Part shown: piece after piece, positions 55,501-63,259 of the stretch
Layout of the letters: every line of letters starts with the position of its first letter
Position numbering within the stretch: position 1 is the stretch's first letter
Source: Agromyces sp. 3263
GTDB taxonomy: Bacteria > Actinomycetota > Actinomycetes > Actinomycetales > Microbacteriaceae
NCBI RefSeq assembly: GCF_031456545.1
Contig: NZ_JAVDUV010000001.1
Location: 2,170,001 to 2,234,000, forward strand
Reading direction: 5' to 3'
DNA: 64,000 nt
The notes under the pieces: model-generated
The model's input: the letters and a program-made list of their open reading frames with translations, nothing else
Told to the model about the DNA's origin: nothing
The model's database searches: none
Made by a program: the position numbers and the translations under genes

Positions 55501-56385
55501 CCGGCGGCGTCGATCGCGTACGTCGGGGCTCCGGCTGCCGACGAGACGGCGCCCACAGTGGCGGGTCTCCCCGAGGGCACGATCGTGGCGGACGCCCCGC
55601 TGCAGCTGGCCGTCACCGCGGACGACCCCGAGAGCGGCATCCGCTCGCTCGAGGTGACGTTCGACGGCGAGGCGGTGGCGCCCGACGCGGCGGTGGACCT
55701 CACCGGGCTCGCCGGCGAGCGCACCGTCACCGTGCGGGCGACCAACCACGCGGGGCTCGTCACCGAGTCGTCGAGCACGGTCCTCGTCGTGCCCGCCGAC
55801 GGCGCGACCTCCGCACCGGGTCGTGGCACCCTCTCGAACACGAGCGGCTGGGAGTACGGCCTGCACGACGGCACATACGACGTGGTCATGAACCTGTGGT
55901 GGGGCACGCCGGGCAGCATCTTCCGCCTCTACGAGAACGGCGCGCTCGTGGCGACGAAGGTGCTTGGCGACACCGCCGGCATGAGCCAGACCACGGGCGT
56001 CTCGTTCGCGGGCAGGCCGAACGGCACCTACGTCTACACGGCCGAGCTCATCAACTCGAAGGGCTCGACGGCGACGACGTCGACGACCGTGAAGGTGACG
56101 GATGCCGCACCCGGCACGCCCGTCGTCAGCACCGACCAGCGCAAGGGGGCGAGTTCCTTCACGGCCACGGCGAACCTGTGGTGGGGCACGAACGCCACCT
56201 CCTACCGGTTCGAGCTCGACGGGGTCGTCGTCGGATCGGGGTCGCTCGCGGCGGCCACGCCGTCGGCGCAGGTCGCCTCGGTGAAGCTCTCGGGCGTGGC
56301 ATCCGGTGAGCACACGCTCGCCGCGGTGTTCGCGAACGCGAACGGCGAGACGGCGTCGAAGCCCGTCACGGTGACGGTGAAGTAG
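52585..56385 (+). CDS. Secreted rhamnogalacturonan lyase (PL11) with C-terminal ChiA-N-like repeats
   Basis: The 1266-residue protein starts at GTG with AAGGAGAT upstream. A signal peptide (residues 1-35) is followed by a carbohydrate-binding/jelly-roll domain (about 40-180), two fibronectin-III-like domains (about 185-380) and a PL11 beta-propeller catalytic part (about 395-980) with Ca-binding GDVDGDGEYELV, DFDGDGRSEVAFK and ADVDRDGLDEIV loops. Then come an Ig-like domain (about 985-1080) and two repeats starting NLWWGTPGS and NLWWGTNAT that resemble chitinase-A N-terminal domains. It cleaves the rhamnogalacturonan I backbone of pectin outside the cell by beta-elimination. Confidence 0.88.
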   Translation: MGPHVRTARARPIIAALAGAALVAGAALTAAPAAAAESDVDLAFDFGGPATPVAAGWIGVHPGTVYSTATGYGFTTAPASNGFRDRGGDDLMARDFTIGNTQAFAVDVPNGTYEVTTWAGDLIASNGTNFDIEGTAYAGPRTTTGNVHEAYFPAIQVADGQLSIRVTGGDGRINGIRVQTPLAAPAGLAASAVDATNETITLGWQSVPDATGYTVFRAAPGGSLAEIGTVPAPADGAAPAFQDADVELGESYDYAVATLKGDRTSRQSDRVTVAVVDASVPAPAVPTGIATTAIERNSVTLTWTDAGDAVQWKVFRSTRADIPFEQVATVTEPTFTDTDVLTTRPYLYQLVAQNAGGSSAASASYATEVATTLVRQVEYLDRAPVAVKTDEGVYLGWRLLGLDDRDLGFNVYRDGVRLTDEPITDTTNYVDADGTADSTYLVTALQGEGDTAREVTVADDFGVWSDQFLDIPLNKPTDAVLPDGKTVTYWPGDGTVGDVDGDGEYELVFLWSPSISKDNSQSGYTGKVYAEAVEFDGTSLWRIDLGVNIRAGAHYTQLEVFDFDGDGRSEVAFKTADGTVDGVGNVIGDATKDYRNASGYILSGPEYLTVFDGQTGAAIDTVDYVPGRGSVSAWGDAYGNRVDRFLAGVAYLDGEHPSLITSRGYYTRTVIAAWDLVGGELVQRWTFDSDVAGKTYEGQGNHQFIPADVDRDGLDEIVFGAMTIDDDGTPLYNTRLFHGDALHVGDFVTDRPGLESFGVHEDVSGNGGIGATMRDAETGAVLWSTKATKDTGRGLAADIDPAHPGAEAWNIGGDAAWNSPVGTLKSADGEVLSTDIPAANFVTWWDGDPLREITDHDYSEANASGVPTISKWDPAAEKEVELLRLDGTLTNNTTKGNPVLQADLFGDWREELAVRLADGSGIRIYTTTDATDTRIPTLMHDAQYRVGVAGQNSAYNQPPNPSFFIGEGMAEPPAASIAYVGAPAADETAPTVAGLPEGTIVADAPLQLAVTADDPESGIRSLEVTFDGEAVAPDAAVDLTGLAGERTVTVRATNHAGLVTESSSTVLVVPADGATSAPGRGTLSNTSGWEYGLHDGTYDVVMNLWWGTPGSIFRLYENGALVATKVLGDTAGMSQTTGVSFAGRPNGTYVYTAELINSKGSTATTSTTVKVTDAAPGTPVVSTDQRKGASSFTATANLWWGTNATSYRFELDGVVVGSGSLAAATPSAQVASVKLSGVASGEHTLAAVFANANGETASKPVTVTVK

Positions 56386-56401
56386 CCGCCGCTCAGCGCG
56401 G

Positions 56402-56431
56402 AGGGGCCGGGAGCATCCGCTGCCGGCCCCT
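56402..56431. terminator. Bidirectional terminator hairpin
   Basis: AGGGGCCGG (56402-56410) pairs perfectly with CCGGCCCCT (56423-56431), between the convergent lyase and uronate dehydrogenase genes. Confidence 0.75.
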
Positions 56432-56445
56432 TCCGCATGCGGGCA

Positions 56446-57267
56446 TCACCCCCAGGTCTCGCCCACCGGGTGCGCGTCGTCGGTGAACACCCCGCCGAGC
56501 GGGCCGAAGGGCGCCAACGGTGCCGGGGCGGTGCCGTCGGAGAGCCGGCGTGCCTCCCGCGAGTCGTCCTCGGGCCGGTAGCCCATGGCGTGCCCGGCCT
56601 CGAGCGAGAACCACCCGTCGGCGTTGTCGGAGACGCCCCACACGAGGTGGTGCCGGCCGTCGTCGAGGACGATCGCCGCCTCGATCAGCCGCGCCATGTC
56701 GCCGGGCGAGAGCCACTGGGCGCCGCCGCGACGATCGCCGGCCTCGGACGTGAACGCGCAGATGCGCGCGCTCACGATTGACATGCCGAACCGGTCGGCG
56801 TAGAGGCTGCCGAGTGCCTCCATGGCGGCCTTGCTCACGCCGTAGAACGTGTCGGGGCGGGGGAGCAGGGGGGCGTCGGATGCCGCGTCGACGGCGGGCG
56901 CGAAGCCGACGGCATGGATGGAGCTGGCGAGCAGCACGCGTCGCACTCCCGAGTGGCGGGCGGCCTCGAGCACGCGCTGGGTGCCGTCGATGTTGACGCG
57001 AAGCAGGTCGGCCCATGGCCGTTCCGACGAGAGCCCCGCGAGGTGCACGACGGCGGATGCCCCGGCTAGCACCTTCCGCATGCCGGCGTCGTCTTCGATC
57101 GCGACGTCGTGCCAGCTCGCCCCGTCGGGCAGGTCCACACCGCTCGGTGCCGGGGCCGTGTCGACGAGGCGGAGCTCACGACCTGGACGGCCGAGCAATG
57201 GCACGACCTCGCGCCCGATGCGTCCGGCGGCGCCGGTGATGACGATGGTCTCGGTCTCTGCGGGCAC
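56446..57267 (-). CDS. udh: Uronate dehydrogenase
   Basis: The 273-residue extended SDR starts at GTG with GGAGAGG upstream. VITGAAGRIGREVVPLL, VVHLAGLSSERPWADLLRVN, LLASSIHAVGF, FYGVSKAAMEALGSLYADRFGM and AQWLSPGDMARLIEAA match bacterial uronate dehydrogenases, which oxidise galacturonate or glucuronate to the lactone with NAD. Its position beside a rhamnogalacturonan lyase supports a role in pectin use, although the two genes are convergent and so not co-transcribed. Confidence 0.82.
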   Translation of the reverse strand: MPAETETIVITGAAGRIGREVVPLLGRPGRELRLVDTAPAPSGVDLPDGASWHDVAIEDDAGMRKVLAGASAVVHLAGLSSERPWADLLRVNIDGTQRVLEAARHSGVRRVLLASSIHAVGFAPAVDAASDAPLLPRPDTFYGVSKAAMEALGSLYADRFGMSIVSARICAFTSEAGDRRGGAQWLSPGDMARLIEAAIVLDDGRHHLVWGVSDNADGWFSLEAGHAMGYRPEDDSREARRLSDGTAPAPLAPFGPLGGVFTDDAHPVGETWG

Positions 57268-57292
57268 CTCGCGGTCCTCTCCTCGTTCGGTC

Positions 57293-58009
57293 TCACCAGT
57301 CGGCGTACTCCACATGCTCGACGGTGATGCCGTCGTGGGAGTCGACCACCGCCCGCGTGCCGTTCGGTCCGAACAGCCGCAGTTCGTAGGTCGTGGCGTC
57401 CATGTACACCGTGTACCCCACCTCCGTGTCGAACGGCAGTTCGGCGATGACCTCGCCGTCGGGCGTGATGAGCTGTTGCTGGTCGGTCGTCACGGCCAGC
57501 CGCGTGGGGTAGGTGCCGTCAGGAAGGCGCACGGCTTCGAGCCTGTCGGCCGCTGCGCCGGCGACCGCGCGGTACTCGCGCTCGGTCGCGGCCTGTTCGG
57601 CGGCGACCTCGGCACTCGACCGTGTCGGCTCGGGCGACTCGAGGCGCTCTGCGAAGACGAAGAGCAACGCGAACTGCAGCGCGCCGAGGCAGGCGAGCAC
57701 GAGTGCGATCGCGGAGACCACGAGTCCGGCGATGCCGATGCCCGTCGCCGATCGACTGCGGCGTCGCATCCGGACGACGGCGATGATCCCCGTGGCGAGG
57801 CCGCTCGCGGCGAGCACCGCACAGACGACGATGGTCGCGGGGTCGGCGAGGAACAGGTTGACCGAGCCCAGGATGCCGAAGATGCCGAGCACGAGCGAAG
57901 TCCACGCCAGCGCGGTGGCGCCGCGCGGCGCCGCGTCCGGGGCCGGGGCCGGCGCCGCTGGTCGGGGCGGGGCGGGGTCACGACTGGTCTCGGGCTGCGG
58001 TGCCGTCAT
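57293..58009 (-). CDS. DUF4190-type membrane protein
   Basis: The 238-residue protein has a Pro/Ala-rich cytoplasmic N-terminus, two or three membrane segments (LAWTSLVLGIFGILGSVNLF, IVVCAVLAASGLATGIIAVV, GIGIAGLVVSAIALVLACLG), and an extracytoplasmic domain (DGTYPTRLAVTTDQQQL, YELRLFGPNGT). It resembles DUF4190 proteins. Function is unknown. No strong ribosome site is visible. Confidence 0.6.
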   Translation of the reverse strand: MTAPQPETSRDPAPPRPAAPAPAPDAAPRGATALAWTSLVLGIFGILGSVNLFLADPATIVVCAVLAASGLATGIIAVVRMRRRSRSATGIGIAGLVVSAIALVLACLGALQFALLFVFAERLESPEPTRSSAEVAAEQAATEREYRAVAGAAADRLEAVRLPDGTYPTRLAVTTDQQQLITPDGEVIAELPFDTEVGYTVYMDATTYELRLFGPNGTRAVVDSHDGITVEHVEYADW

Positions 58010-58187
58010 CGGGTGGGCCTTCGGGTGAGGTGCGCGCTGCCGCGCGGGCGGGTGCGCGCCCTCGGGTGGGCGCGCTTCGGACGAGCCTCCCACCCCGCAC
58101 CCGAGTGCGGAAGGCCCAGTCTGAGGGATGCCCCGAAATTCGAGCAGGCTGGGAACACCGTGACCATGCGCGCCGTTGGCCCTGAGC

Positions 58188-58841
58188 ATGACGACACTCG
58201 GAATCATCGGAGCAGGACACATCGGCAGCCAGGTCGCGCGGGCCGCGATCGCGAACGGGTACGAGGTGGTCATCGCGAACTCTCGCGGGCCCGAGACGCT
58301 CGCCGACCTCGTGGCCGAGCTGGGCCCGAAGGCGCGTGCGGCGACGGCGACGGATGCCGCGGCGTCGGGTGACGTCGTGGTCGTGACGGTGCCCTTCAAG
58401 GCGTTCGACGCGATCCCGGTCGAGCCGCTCGCCGGGAAGGTCGTGATCGACACGAACAACTACTACTGGGAGCGCGACGGCCACGTCGCGGAGCTCGATG
58501 AGGGCCGCAACACGGTCACCGGGATGCTGCAGCAGCACCTCCCCGAGAGCCGCGTCGCGAAGGGCTTCAACCACATCACCGCTCGCGACATCACGACCGA
58601 CGGCACTCCGGCCGGCACGCCCGGCCGCCGCGCGCTGGCGACGGCGAGCGACTTCGCGGATGCCGCGGAGTTCGTGACCGACCTCTACGACCGGTTCGGC
58701 TTCGACACCGTGAATGTCGGTCCCCTCGCCGAGAGCTGGCGCGTCGAGCGCGACCAGCCCGCCTACTCGGCCGGCGCGCAGACCCGCGACGAGCTCGTCG
58801 CCAACCTTGCGAAGGCCGAGCGCAAGGTCACCACGGCGTAG
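58188..58841 (+). CDS. NADPH-dependent F420 reductase-like protein
   Basis: The 217-residue protein starts TTLGIIGAGHIGSQVARAA and holds NSRGPETL, VVVTVPFKAFDAIP, VVIDTNNYYWERDG, typical of the F420H2:NADP oxidoreductase-like/NAD(P)-binding family (COG2085). It probably binds NADP and may reduce F420 or act as a related redox protein. A TTG at 58176 is an alternative start. Confidence 0.75.
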   Translation: MTTLGIIGAGHIGSQVARAAIANGYEVVIANSRGPETLADLVAELGPKARAATATDAAASGDVVVVTVPFKAFDAIPVEPLAGKVVIDTNNYYWERDGHVAELDEGRNTVTGMLQQHLPESRVAKGFNHITARDITTDGTPAGTPGRRALATASDFADAAEFVTDLYDRFGFDTVNVGPLAESWRVERDQPAYSAGAQTRDELVANLAKAERKVTTA

Positions 58842-58847
58842 CACGCC

Positions 58848-59963
58848 TCAGCTGAGCGTGGCGACGAACGCGCGCACACGGCGAGCGAGCTCGGCGGGCA
58901 CCTCGCCGATGGCGAAGTGCCCGCCCTCGTCGAGGCGGTCGAACTCCCGAAGGTCGAGGTAGTGACGGCGAGCGATCGACTCGGGGTACGTGCCCTCGTG
59001 GCGCTGGATGTACACGGCGGCCGGTGCCGACGTGGGCGGGATCGGGTCGGGCTGGTCGGCACCCTCGTAGTAGGGGCGGAACGAGGATCCGATGGACTGC
59101 GTCACCCAGTAGATCATCGCCTCGGTGAGGATGCGGTCGCGCGAGATGCGCCGCTCGACCGCAGCCGGATCGCCGGGCGGCGTGTCGCTCCAGCCGACGA
59201 GCTTCTCGGCGAGCCACGCGAGGAGCCCCGCGGGGGAGTCGTTGAGCGCGGCCGCGAGCAGGTCGGGGCGGGTCGCCTGGATGTGACCGTATCCGCCATC
59301 GGGGCCGTGGCGCGCGGCGAGGTCGTCGAAGAACGCGCGCTCAGCGGCATCCGTCAGCGTCTCGCGTTCGTCGCCGGTGGGGAAGTGCGCGTGCGTCGCG
59401 ACGATGCCCGCGACGTGCTCGGGGTAGCGCGCGGCGATGAGGTCGCTGACGTTCGCCGTGACGTCTTCGCCGTAGGTGACGTAGCGCTCGTAGCCCAGTA
59501 CGTCGGTCATGAGGGCGTGCATGGTCGCCGCGAGTCGCCGCTCGGTCATCGGGCCGGCGGCGTAGGGCGACGAGAAGGCGAACCCCGGCAGGCTCGCCAC
59601 GACGACGTCGAAGTCGGGCAGCTGGTCGGCGAAGTCGAGCTGGAGCGCGAACGTGTGCGGCCAGCCGTGCATCACCAGCAACGCAGGGGCATGAGGCTGC
59701 GAGGACCTCAGGTGCACGAAATGGACGTCGGCGTCGTCGATCTCGGCGATGAACTGCGGATGGCTGTTGAGCCAGGCCTCGCGTGCCCGCCAGTCCCACC
59801 CGAGCCAGCTGTCGACGAGCTCGCGCAGGTAGGCCGCGTTCATGCCCGAGGCGGGGGTGCGCGGCGAGTCGGGCAGGAACCTCGTGCGCGCCAGGCGCTC
59901 GCGCAGATCGTCGAGCACGTCGTCGGAGACGTGGACCTCGAATGGCTGAACCCTGGTGACCAT
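58848..59963 (-). CDS. Epoxide hydrolase (EHN domain, alpha/beta hydrolase)
   Basis: The 371-residue protein has an N-terminal epoxide-hydrolase EHN segment (PFEVHVSDDVLDDLRERLARTRF), HGWPHTFALQLDF as the oxyanion region, YGEDVTANVS with the likely nucleophile Asp, and EGGHFAIGEVP with the catalytic His. The family hydrolyses epoxides to diols. Juvenile-hormone or aromatic epoxides are known substrates for relatives; the one here is unknown. Confidence 0.82.
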   Translation of the reverse strand: MVTRVQPFEVHVSDDVLDDLRERLARTRFLPDSPRTPASGMNAAYLRELVDSWLGWDWRAREAWLNSHPQFIAEIDDADVHFVHLRSSQPHAPALLVMHGWPHTFALQLDFADQLPDFDVVVASLPGFAFSSPYAAGPMTERRLAATMHALMTDVLGYERYVTYGEDVTANVSDLIAARYPEHVAGIVATHAHFPTGDERETLTDAAERAFFDDLAARHGPDGGYGHIQATRPDLLAAALNDSPAGLLAWLAEKLVGWSDTPPGDPAAVERRISRDRILTEAMIYWVTQSIGSSFRPYYEGADQPDPIPPTSAPAAVYIQRHEGTYPESIARRHYLDLREFDRLDEGGHFAIGEVPAELARRVRAFVATLS

Positions 59964-59987
59964 GCGCCGAAGCTACTCCGGGCTGCC

Positions 59988-60092
59988 GACATGCGCCGCG
60001 ACGAGCTCGGACGCGTGGGCCACACCGGCAACTCCACGTCGCCGCACCCGCACTTCCGGCTCATGGACTCGCTCGACGCCATGACCGCGCGA
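59988..60092 (+). pseudogene. Remnant of an M23-family peptidase
   Basis: In the gap between two minus-strand genes, plus-strand translation gives RRDELGRVGHTGNSTSPHPH followed by FRLMDSLDAMTAR, which matches the end of an M23/LytM peptidase (GxxGNSxxPHLHFQLMD). The HxH pair survives. There is no upstream coding region for the rest of the domain, since that DNA is the epoxide hydrolase start, so this is a truncated fossil. Confidence 0.6.
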
Positions 60093-60155
60093 GCGCATCC
60101 GCTCGGTGCAGGCAGAGTGATCGGATGCCGCGAGTCGCCCTCGCGGCATCCGGAG

Positions 60156-61139
60156 TCACTGCAGGTTCGTGAAGACCGCGTCGTCGTAGTCGAAGCTCGG
60201 CGAGATCTGCATGGTCAGCGAGTTCGGGTCGGCGACCGACCATGCGGACTGCCAGGTGACCGACTGCCCGGGCAGGATGACGGTGGTCGGCGGCACGCCG
60301 ATGTCGCCGCTCTCCGACACGTCGAAGATCTGGCTGCCCTCCTGGCCGCCCGAGGCGAGGCGCGGATACGGAAGCGGCTCGAGGTTCTCGGTCGAGTTGT
60401 TCGTGATCGTGATCGTGAAGACGAGGTTGCTCGGCAGGTCGGCGCCCGCCGCGTACTCGCTGGGCGTGTAGGGCTCGGGTGCCGAGACGGTGAGCTCGAC
60501 GTCGTCCTCCCACACCATCGTCTGCCCGAAGGACAGCGTGTCGACGGCGTCGGGCGCGGGCTCCTCGGCGAGCGGCTCCTCCGCGGCGTCCTCGGCGGAC
60601 TCGGATGCCTCGGCGATCGCCCCGTCGATGTCCTCGAAGGCCTCGTCGAACGAGGTGGAGACGACCGTGAAGAACACGACCACGCCCACGATGGTGCCGA
60701 CGATCGACAGCACCAGGCCCGTGATGGCGGGCCACTTCGCGCCCTTGAGGAACAGGGCGACGAGGGACAGTACAAAGGCGATCGGCAGGAGCACCCATCC
60801 GACGATGAGCGCGCCCGGGATGCACGCGAAGATGAACCCGATCGCCGCGACGGCCAGGGCGATGATGGCGAGCACGTGCGGCTTGCCCGCTGGTGCGGCG
60901 GGCGCGGCATCCGTCGTCATGACCGTGCTCGTTGCGCCCGGCCCGTACGCGGTCTGCGTCTCGCCCGCTGCGTATTCGGGCGCGGTGGGGGCGGCACCAG
61001 TGGCAGCGGGACCGGCGGCGGCCGCGCCGGCGGCGGGCGCGGTGTGGTCCGTCCAGGCATTCCCGTCCCAGTATCGGAGCGTTCCGCTGCCGGATCCGTC
61101 GTCGTACCAGCCTGCAGGAGTCCCCGGTGCATCGCTCAT
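60156..61139 (-). CDS. DUF2510 and DUF4352-like membrane protein
   Basis: The 327-residue protein begins with a DUF2510 motif (PAGWYDDGSGSGTLRYWDGNAWTDH), followed by a Pro/Ala linker, three membrane segments (LAIIALAVAAIGFIFACIPG to VVVFFTVVS), an acidic stretch and a DUF4352-like beta-domain (LVFTITITNNSTENLEPLPY). This fits an actinobacterial membrane-anchored surface protein of unknown role. Confidence 0.75.
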   Translation of the reverse strand: MSDAPGTPAGWYDDGSGSGTLRYWDGNAWTDHTAPAAGAAAAGPAATGAAPTAPEYAAGETQTAYGPGATSTVMTTDAAPAAPAGKPHVLAIIALAVAAIGFIFACIPGALIVGWVLLPIAFVLSLVALFLKGAKWPAITGLVLSIVGTIVGVVVFFTVVSTSFDEAFEDIDGAIAEASESAEDAAEEPLAEEPAPDAVDTLSFGQTMVWEDDVELTVSAPEPYTPSEYAAGADLPSNLVFTITITNNSTENLEPLPYPRLASGGQEGSQIFDVSESGDIGVPPTTVILPGQSVTWQSAWSVADPNSLTMQISPSFDYDDAVFTNLQ

Positions 61140-61265
61140 GCGTTCGATGCTGGCAGAGGATCGCATGCCGCGGCCAGGAACGCTGTACCCCAGATCGGGG
61201 TACAGGGAGGGATCGCCGTCGGGTCCCAACCCCGACGTCCGCGTGACGCCCGCCCGCACCGCGAC

Positions 61266-61271
61266 TACCGT
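61266..61271 (+). promoter_or_regulatory. Candidate leaderless -10 box of the PNPOx-like gene
   Basis: TACCGT ends seven bases before the ATG at 61279, without a ribosome site. Confidence 0.35.
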
Positions 61272-61278
61272 GAGCGGC

Positions 61279-61743
61279 ATGGACGTTTCGGTGTGGAATC
61301 GCGAGCAGGCTGCGGCCGCCGCCCGGCGGGTGGTCGAGAACAATGACTACCTGACCCTCGCGACCGCTGGCGCCGAGGGCACGCCGTGGGCGACTCCGGT
61401 GTGGTTCGCCGCCGACGATCTGGCGCAGTTCTTCTGGGTGTCGCGGATGACTCGCCGGCACTCGCACAACATCGAGGAGCGTCCAGAGGTCGCGCTCGCG
61501 ATCTTCGACTCGACCACCCCCGTCGGCGAGGCCGAAGCGGTGTACGTCCAGGCGCTGGCGGGTCAGGTCGAGGATGCCGACTTGGGGGCCGCGCTCGCCG
61601 TGTTCGCTGGGAAGTCGGTGGCACGCGGCATCCGGGTGTGGAACGAAGCGGATGTCACGGGTGACGCGCCCCATCGCCTCTACGTGGCGCGCGCGACCGA
61701 GGTCTTCGTGCTCGACCCGAAGGAGCAGCGGGTGCGGGTCTGA
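61279..61743 (+). CDS. Pyridoxamine 5'-phosphate oxidase-like flavoprotein
   Basis: The 154-residue protein shows the split-barrel flavin fold: LTLATAGAEGTPWATPVWF, FFWVSRMTRRHSHNIEERPEVALAIF, VYVQALAGQVED. Members bind FMN, F420 or heme. True PNPOx activity is not implied. TACCGT seven bases before the ATG suggests a leaderless transcript. Confidence 0.82.
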   Translation: MDVSVWNREQAAAAARRVVENNDYLTLATAGAEGTPWATPVWFAADDLAQFFWVSRMTRRHSHNIEERPEVALAIFDSTTPVGEAEAVYVQALAGQVEDADLGAALAVFAGKSVARGIRVWNEADVTGDAPHRLYVARATEVFVLDPKEQRVRV

Positions 61744-61924
61744 TCGGAGCGGATCTGACCGCCGCGGGTCGGTCGTGCGTCGCTGCCGGTGCCGGCGAAT
61801 GAGGCGCGGTCTGGCGGCGAGCCGGGTGCGGCATCCGTGCACACGGTCGTAGCATCGGGGGAGCGCGTGACGTCGGCTCCATGGCGGTGCCGACGGTGTG
61901 CGAGCCCCCGCCCCCGGAGCCCCA

Positions 61925-63214
61925 GTGACCATACCCGCTGACCACGACCTGCCCAGTTTCGTCGTGCCCGCCGACCCGTTCGAGCATCGCCCCCGCCGGC
62001 ACATCGCACCTGGCGACGGGTTGCGGCCGCGGCGCCTGGCGGCCGCACCGCCGGAGTCCGAGGCCCAGCGCGACCCCGGCGAGCCCGCCCGCGTTGAGAG
62101 GCCGGGGGCCGCCGCGCCGGAGGCGGCCGATATCCAGCGCTACTACCTCTGCTGCATGGAGCCCGACGGTGAGTTCGTCGAGGTGATCGTGGCCGTCTCC
62201 GATGCGGGGCGGCGCCGGTACTTCACGACAGCTGACGGCCGTCGGCTGACCGAGGTCGAGGAGGACTACTTCGACCTCCTCCGCGAGAGCGGCGCGCGTT
62301 CGATGCTCGAGCTCGACGACCGCGAGATGGGCGAACTCGAGGCCGAGCTGCGCTTCGTGCGCTCGGTGCGTGGACGCGACCCGCTGCTCGAGATCGAGCC
62401 GCCCGATGAGCCGGTTGAGGCGCGCCGCGCAGAGGAGGACGCAGAGGAGGACGACGCACCGGCACCGGTCGCCGCGCAACCGCCAGGGCCGGTTGCCGCC
62501 GCCGTCGAGGCACCGTTCGAGCCGGTTGCACCGCCGCCGCCTGAACCCCCGGTGACGGATGCCGCTGCGCCGCCGCATCCGGTGACGGAGACCGCGACCC
62601 TAACCGATGACGATGACGACGACGCGGGCGACCTGCCCGACTGGACGATTGAGGAGTTCGAGGCCGTGATGATGGGATCCACGACGACGTACGAGCAGGT
62701 CGCACCCGAGGCATCCGCCCCGACCGCCGACGAACCGCAGGTCGCGCAGGACGCCATCGCGCAGCCGTTGCTCGACGCCGTCGCGCAGGTGTCACTCGCC
62801 AAGGGCATCGCGTTCGTCGCGCACCGCGGCCAGGTCGACCGCGTCGGCGCCGCCTACATCGACCACCCGGGGCGCGTCGCCGAGCGCTTCGACCCGATCG
62901 GTGACCCGATCGCCGCGGCATCCGCGTGGCTGCACGAGGTGCTCGAAGGCACGGTCGTGACGGCCCAGGAGCTCCTCGAGGCGGGCGTCCTGCCGGAGAT
63001 CGTCGAGGTCGTGCACCTGATGACGCGCACTCCGGATGTCGCCGACGACGAGTTCCACGCCCGTATCCGCCGGCACCCGGTCGCGCGTCGCGTGAAGCTC
63101 GCGGCCATCGACGACAACGCCGCGCCGTGGCGCACGCGCCGCCTCGACTACGAGACCCAGGTGGTCCTCGCCGAGCGGTACCGCCACGCGCGCGAGCTGC
63201 TCGGCGAGGTCTGA
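61925..63214 (+). CDS. Protein with degenerate RSH-type HD domain
   Basis: The 429-residue protein starts at GTG with CGGAG upstream; GTG 61898 is an alternative. Residues about 75-130 form a small unassigned domain (YYLCCMEPDGEFVEVIVAV, FTTADGRRLTEVEEDYFDLL), then a disordered Pro/Ala/Asp stretch, and a C-terminal HD-like domain resembling the hydrolase part of SpoT/RSH small hydrolases (IAFVAHRGQVDRVG, IDHPGRVAERF, AWLHEVLEGT, MTRTPDVADDEFHARI). The HD pair is His337-Glu338 and the ED motif reads EG, so metal-dependent hydrolysis is doubtful. Role unknown. Confidence 0.6.
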   Translation: MTIPADHDLPSFVVPADPFEHRPRRHIAPGDGLRPRRLAAAPPESEAQRDPGEPARVERPGAAAPEAADIQRYYLCCMEPDGEFVEVIVAVSDAGRRRYFTTADGRRLTEVEEDYFDLLRESGARSMLELDDREMGELEAELRFVRSVRGRDPLLEIEPPDEPVEARRAEEDAEEDDAPAPVAAQPPGPVAAAVEAPFEPVAPPPPEPPVTDAAAPPHPVTETATLTDDDDDDAGDLPDWTIEEFEAVMMGSTTTYEQVAPEASAPTADEPQVAQDAIAQPLLDAVAQVSLAKGIAFVAHRGQVDRVGAAYIDHPGRVAERFDPIGDPIAAASAWLHEVLEGTVVTAQELLEAGVLPEIVEVVHLMTRTPDVADDEFHARIRRHPVARRVKLAAIDDNAAPWRTRRLDYETQVVLAERYRHARELLGEV

Positions 63215-63259
63215 GGCCTCATTCCCCGCAGCTCCCGCGTCATCGATCGGCGAGGTGCG

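Noticed and set aside
50533..56313. A 1926-residue open frame on the minus strand through the monooxygenase and the lyase
   Set aside because: Only the 50533-51732 part has domain motifs. The rest is the antisense of the TetR and lyase genes, with Arg/Val/His-rich composition typical of high-GC shadow frames.
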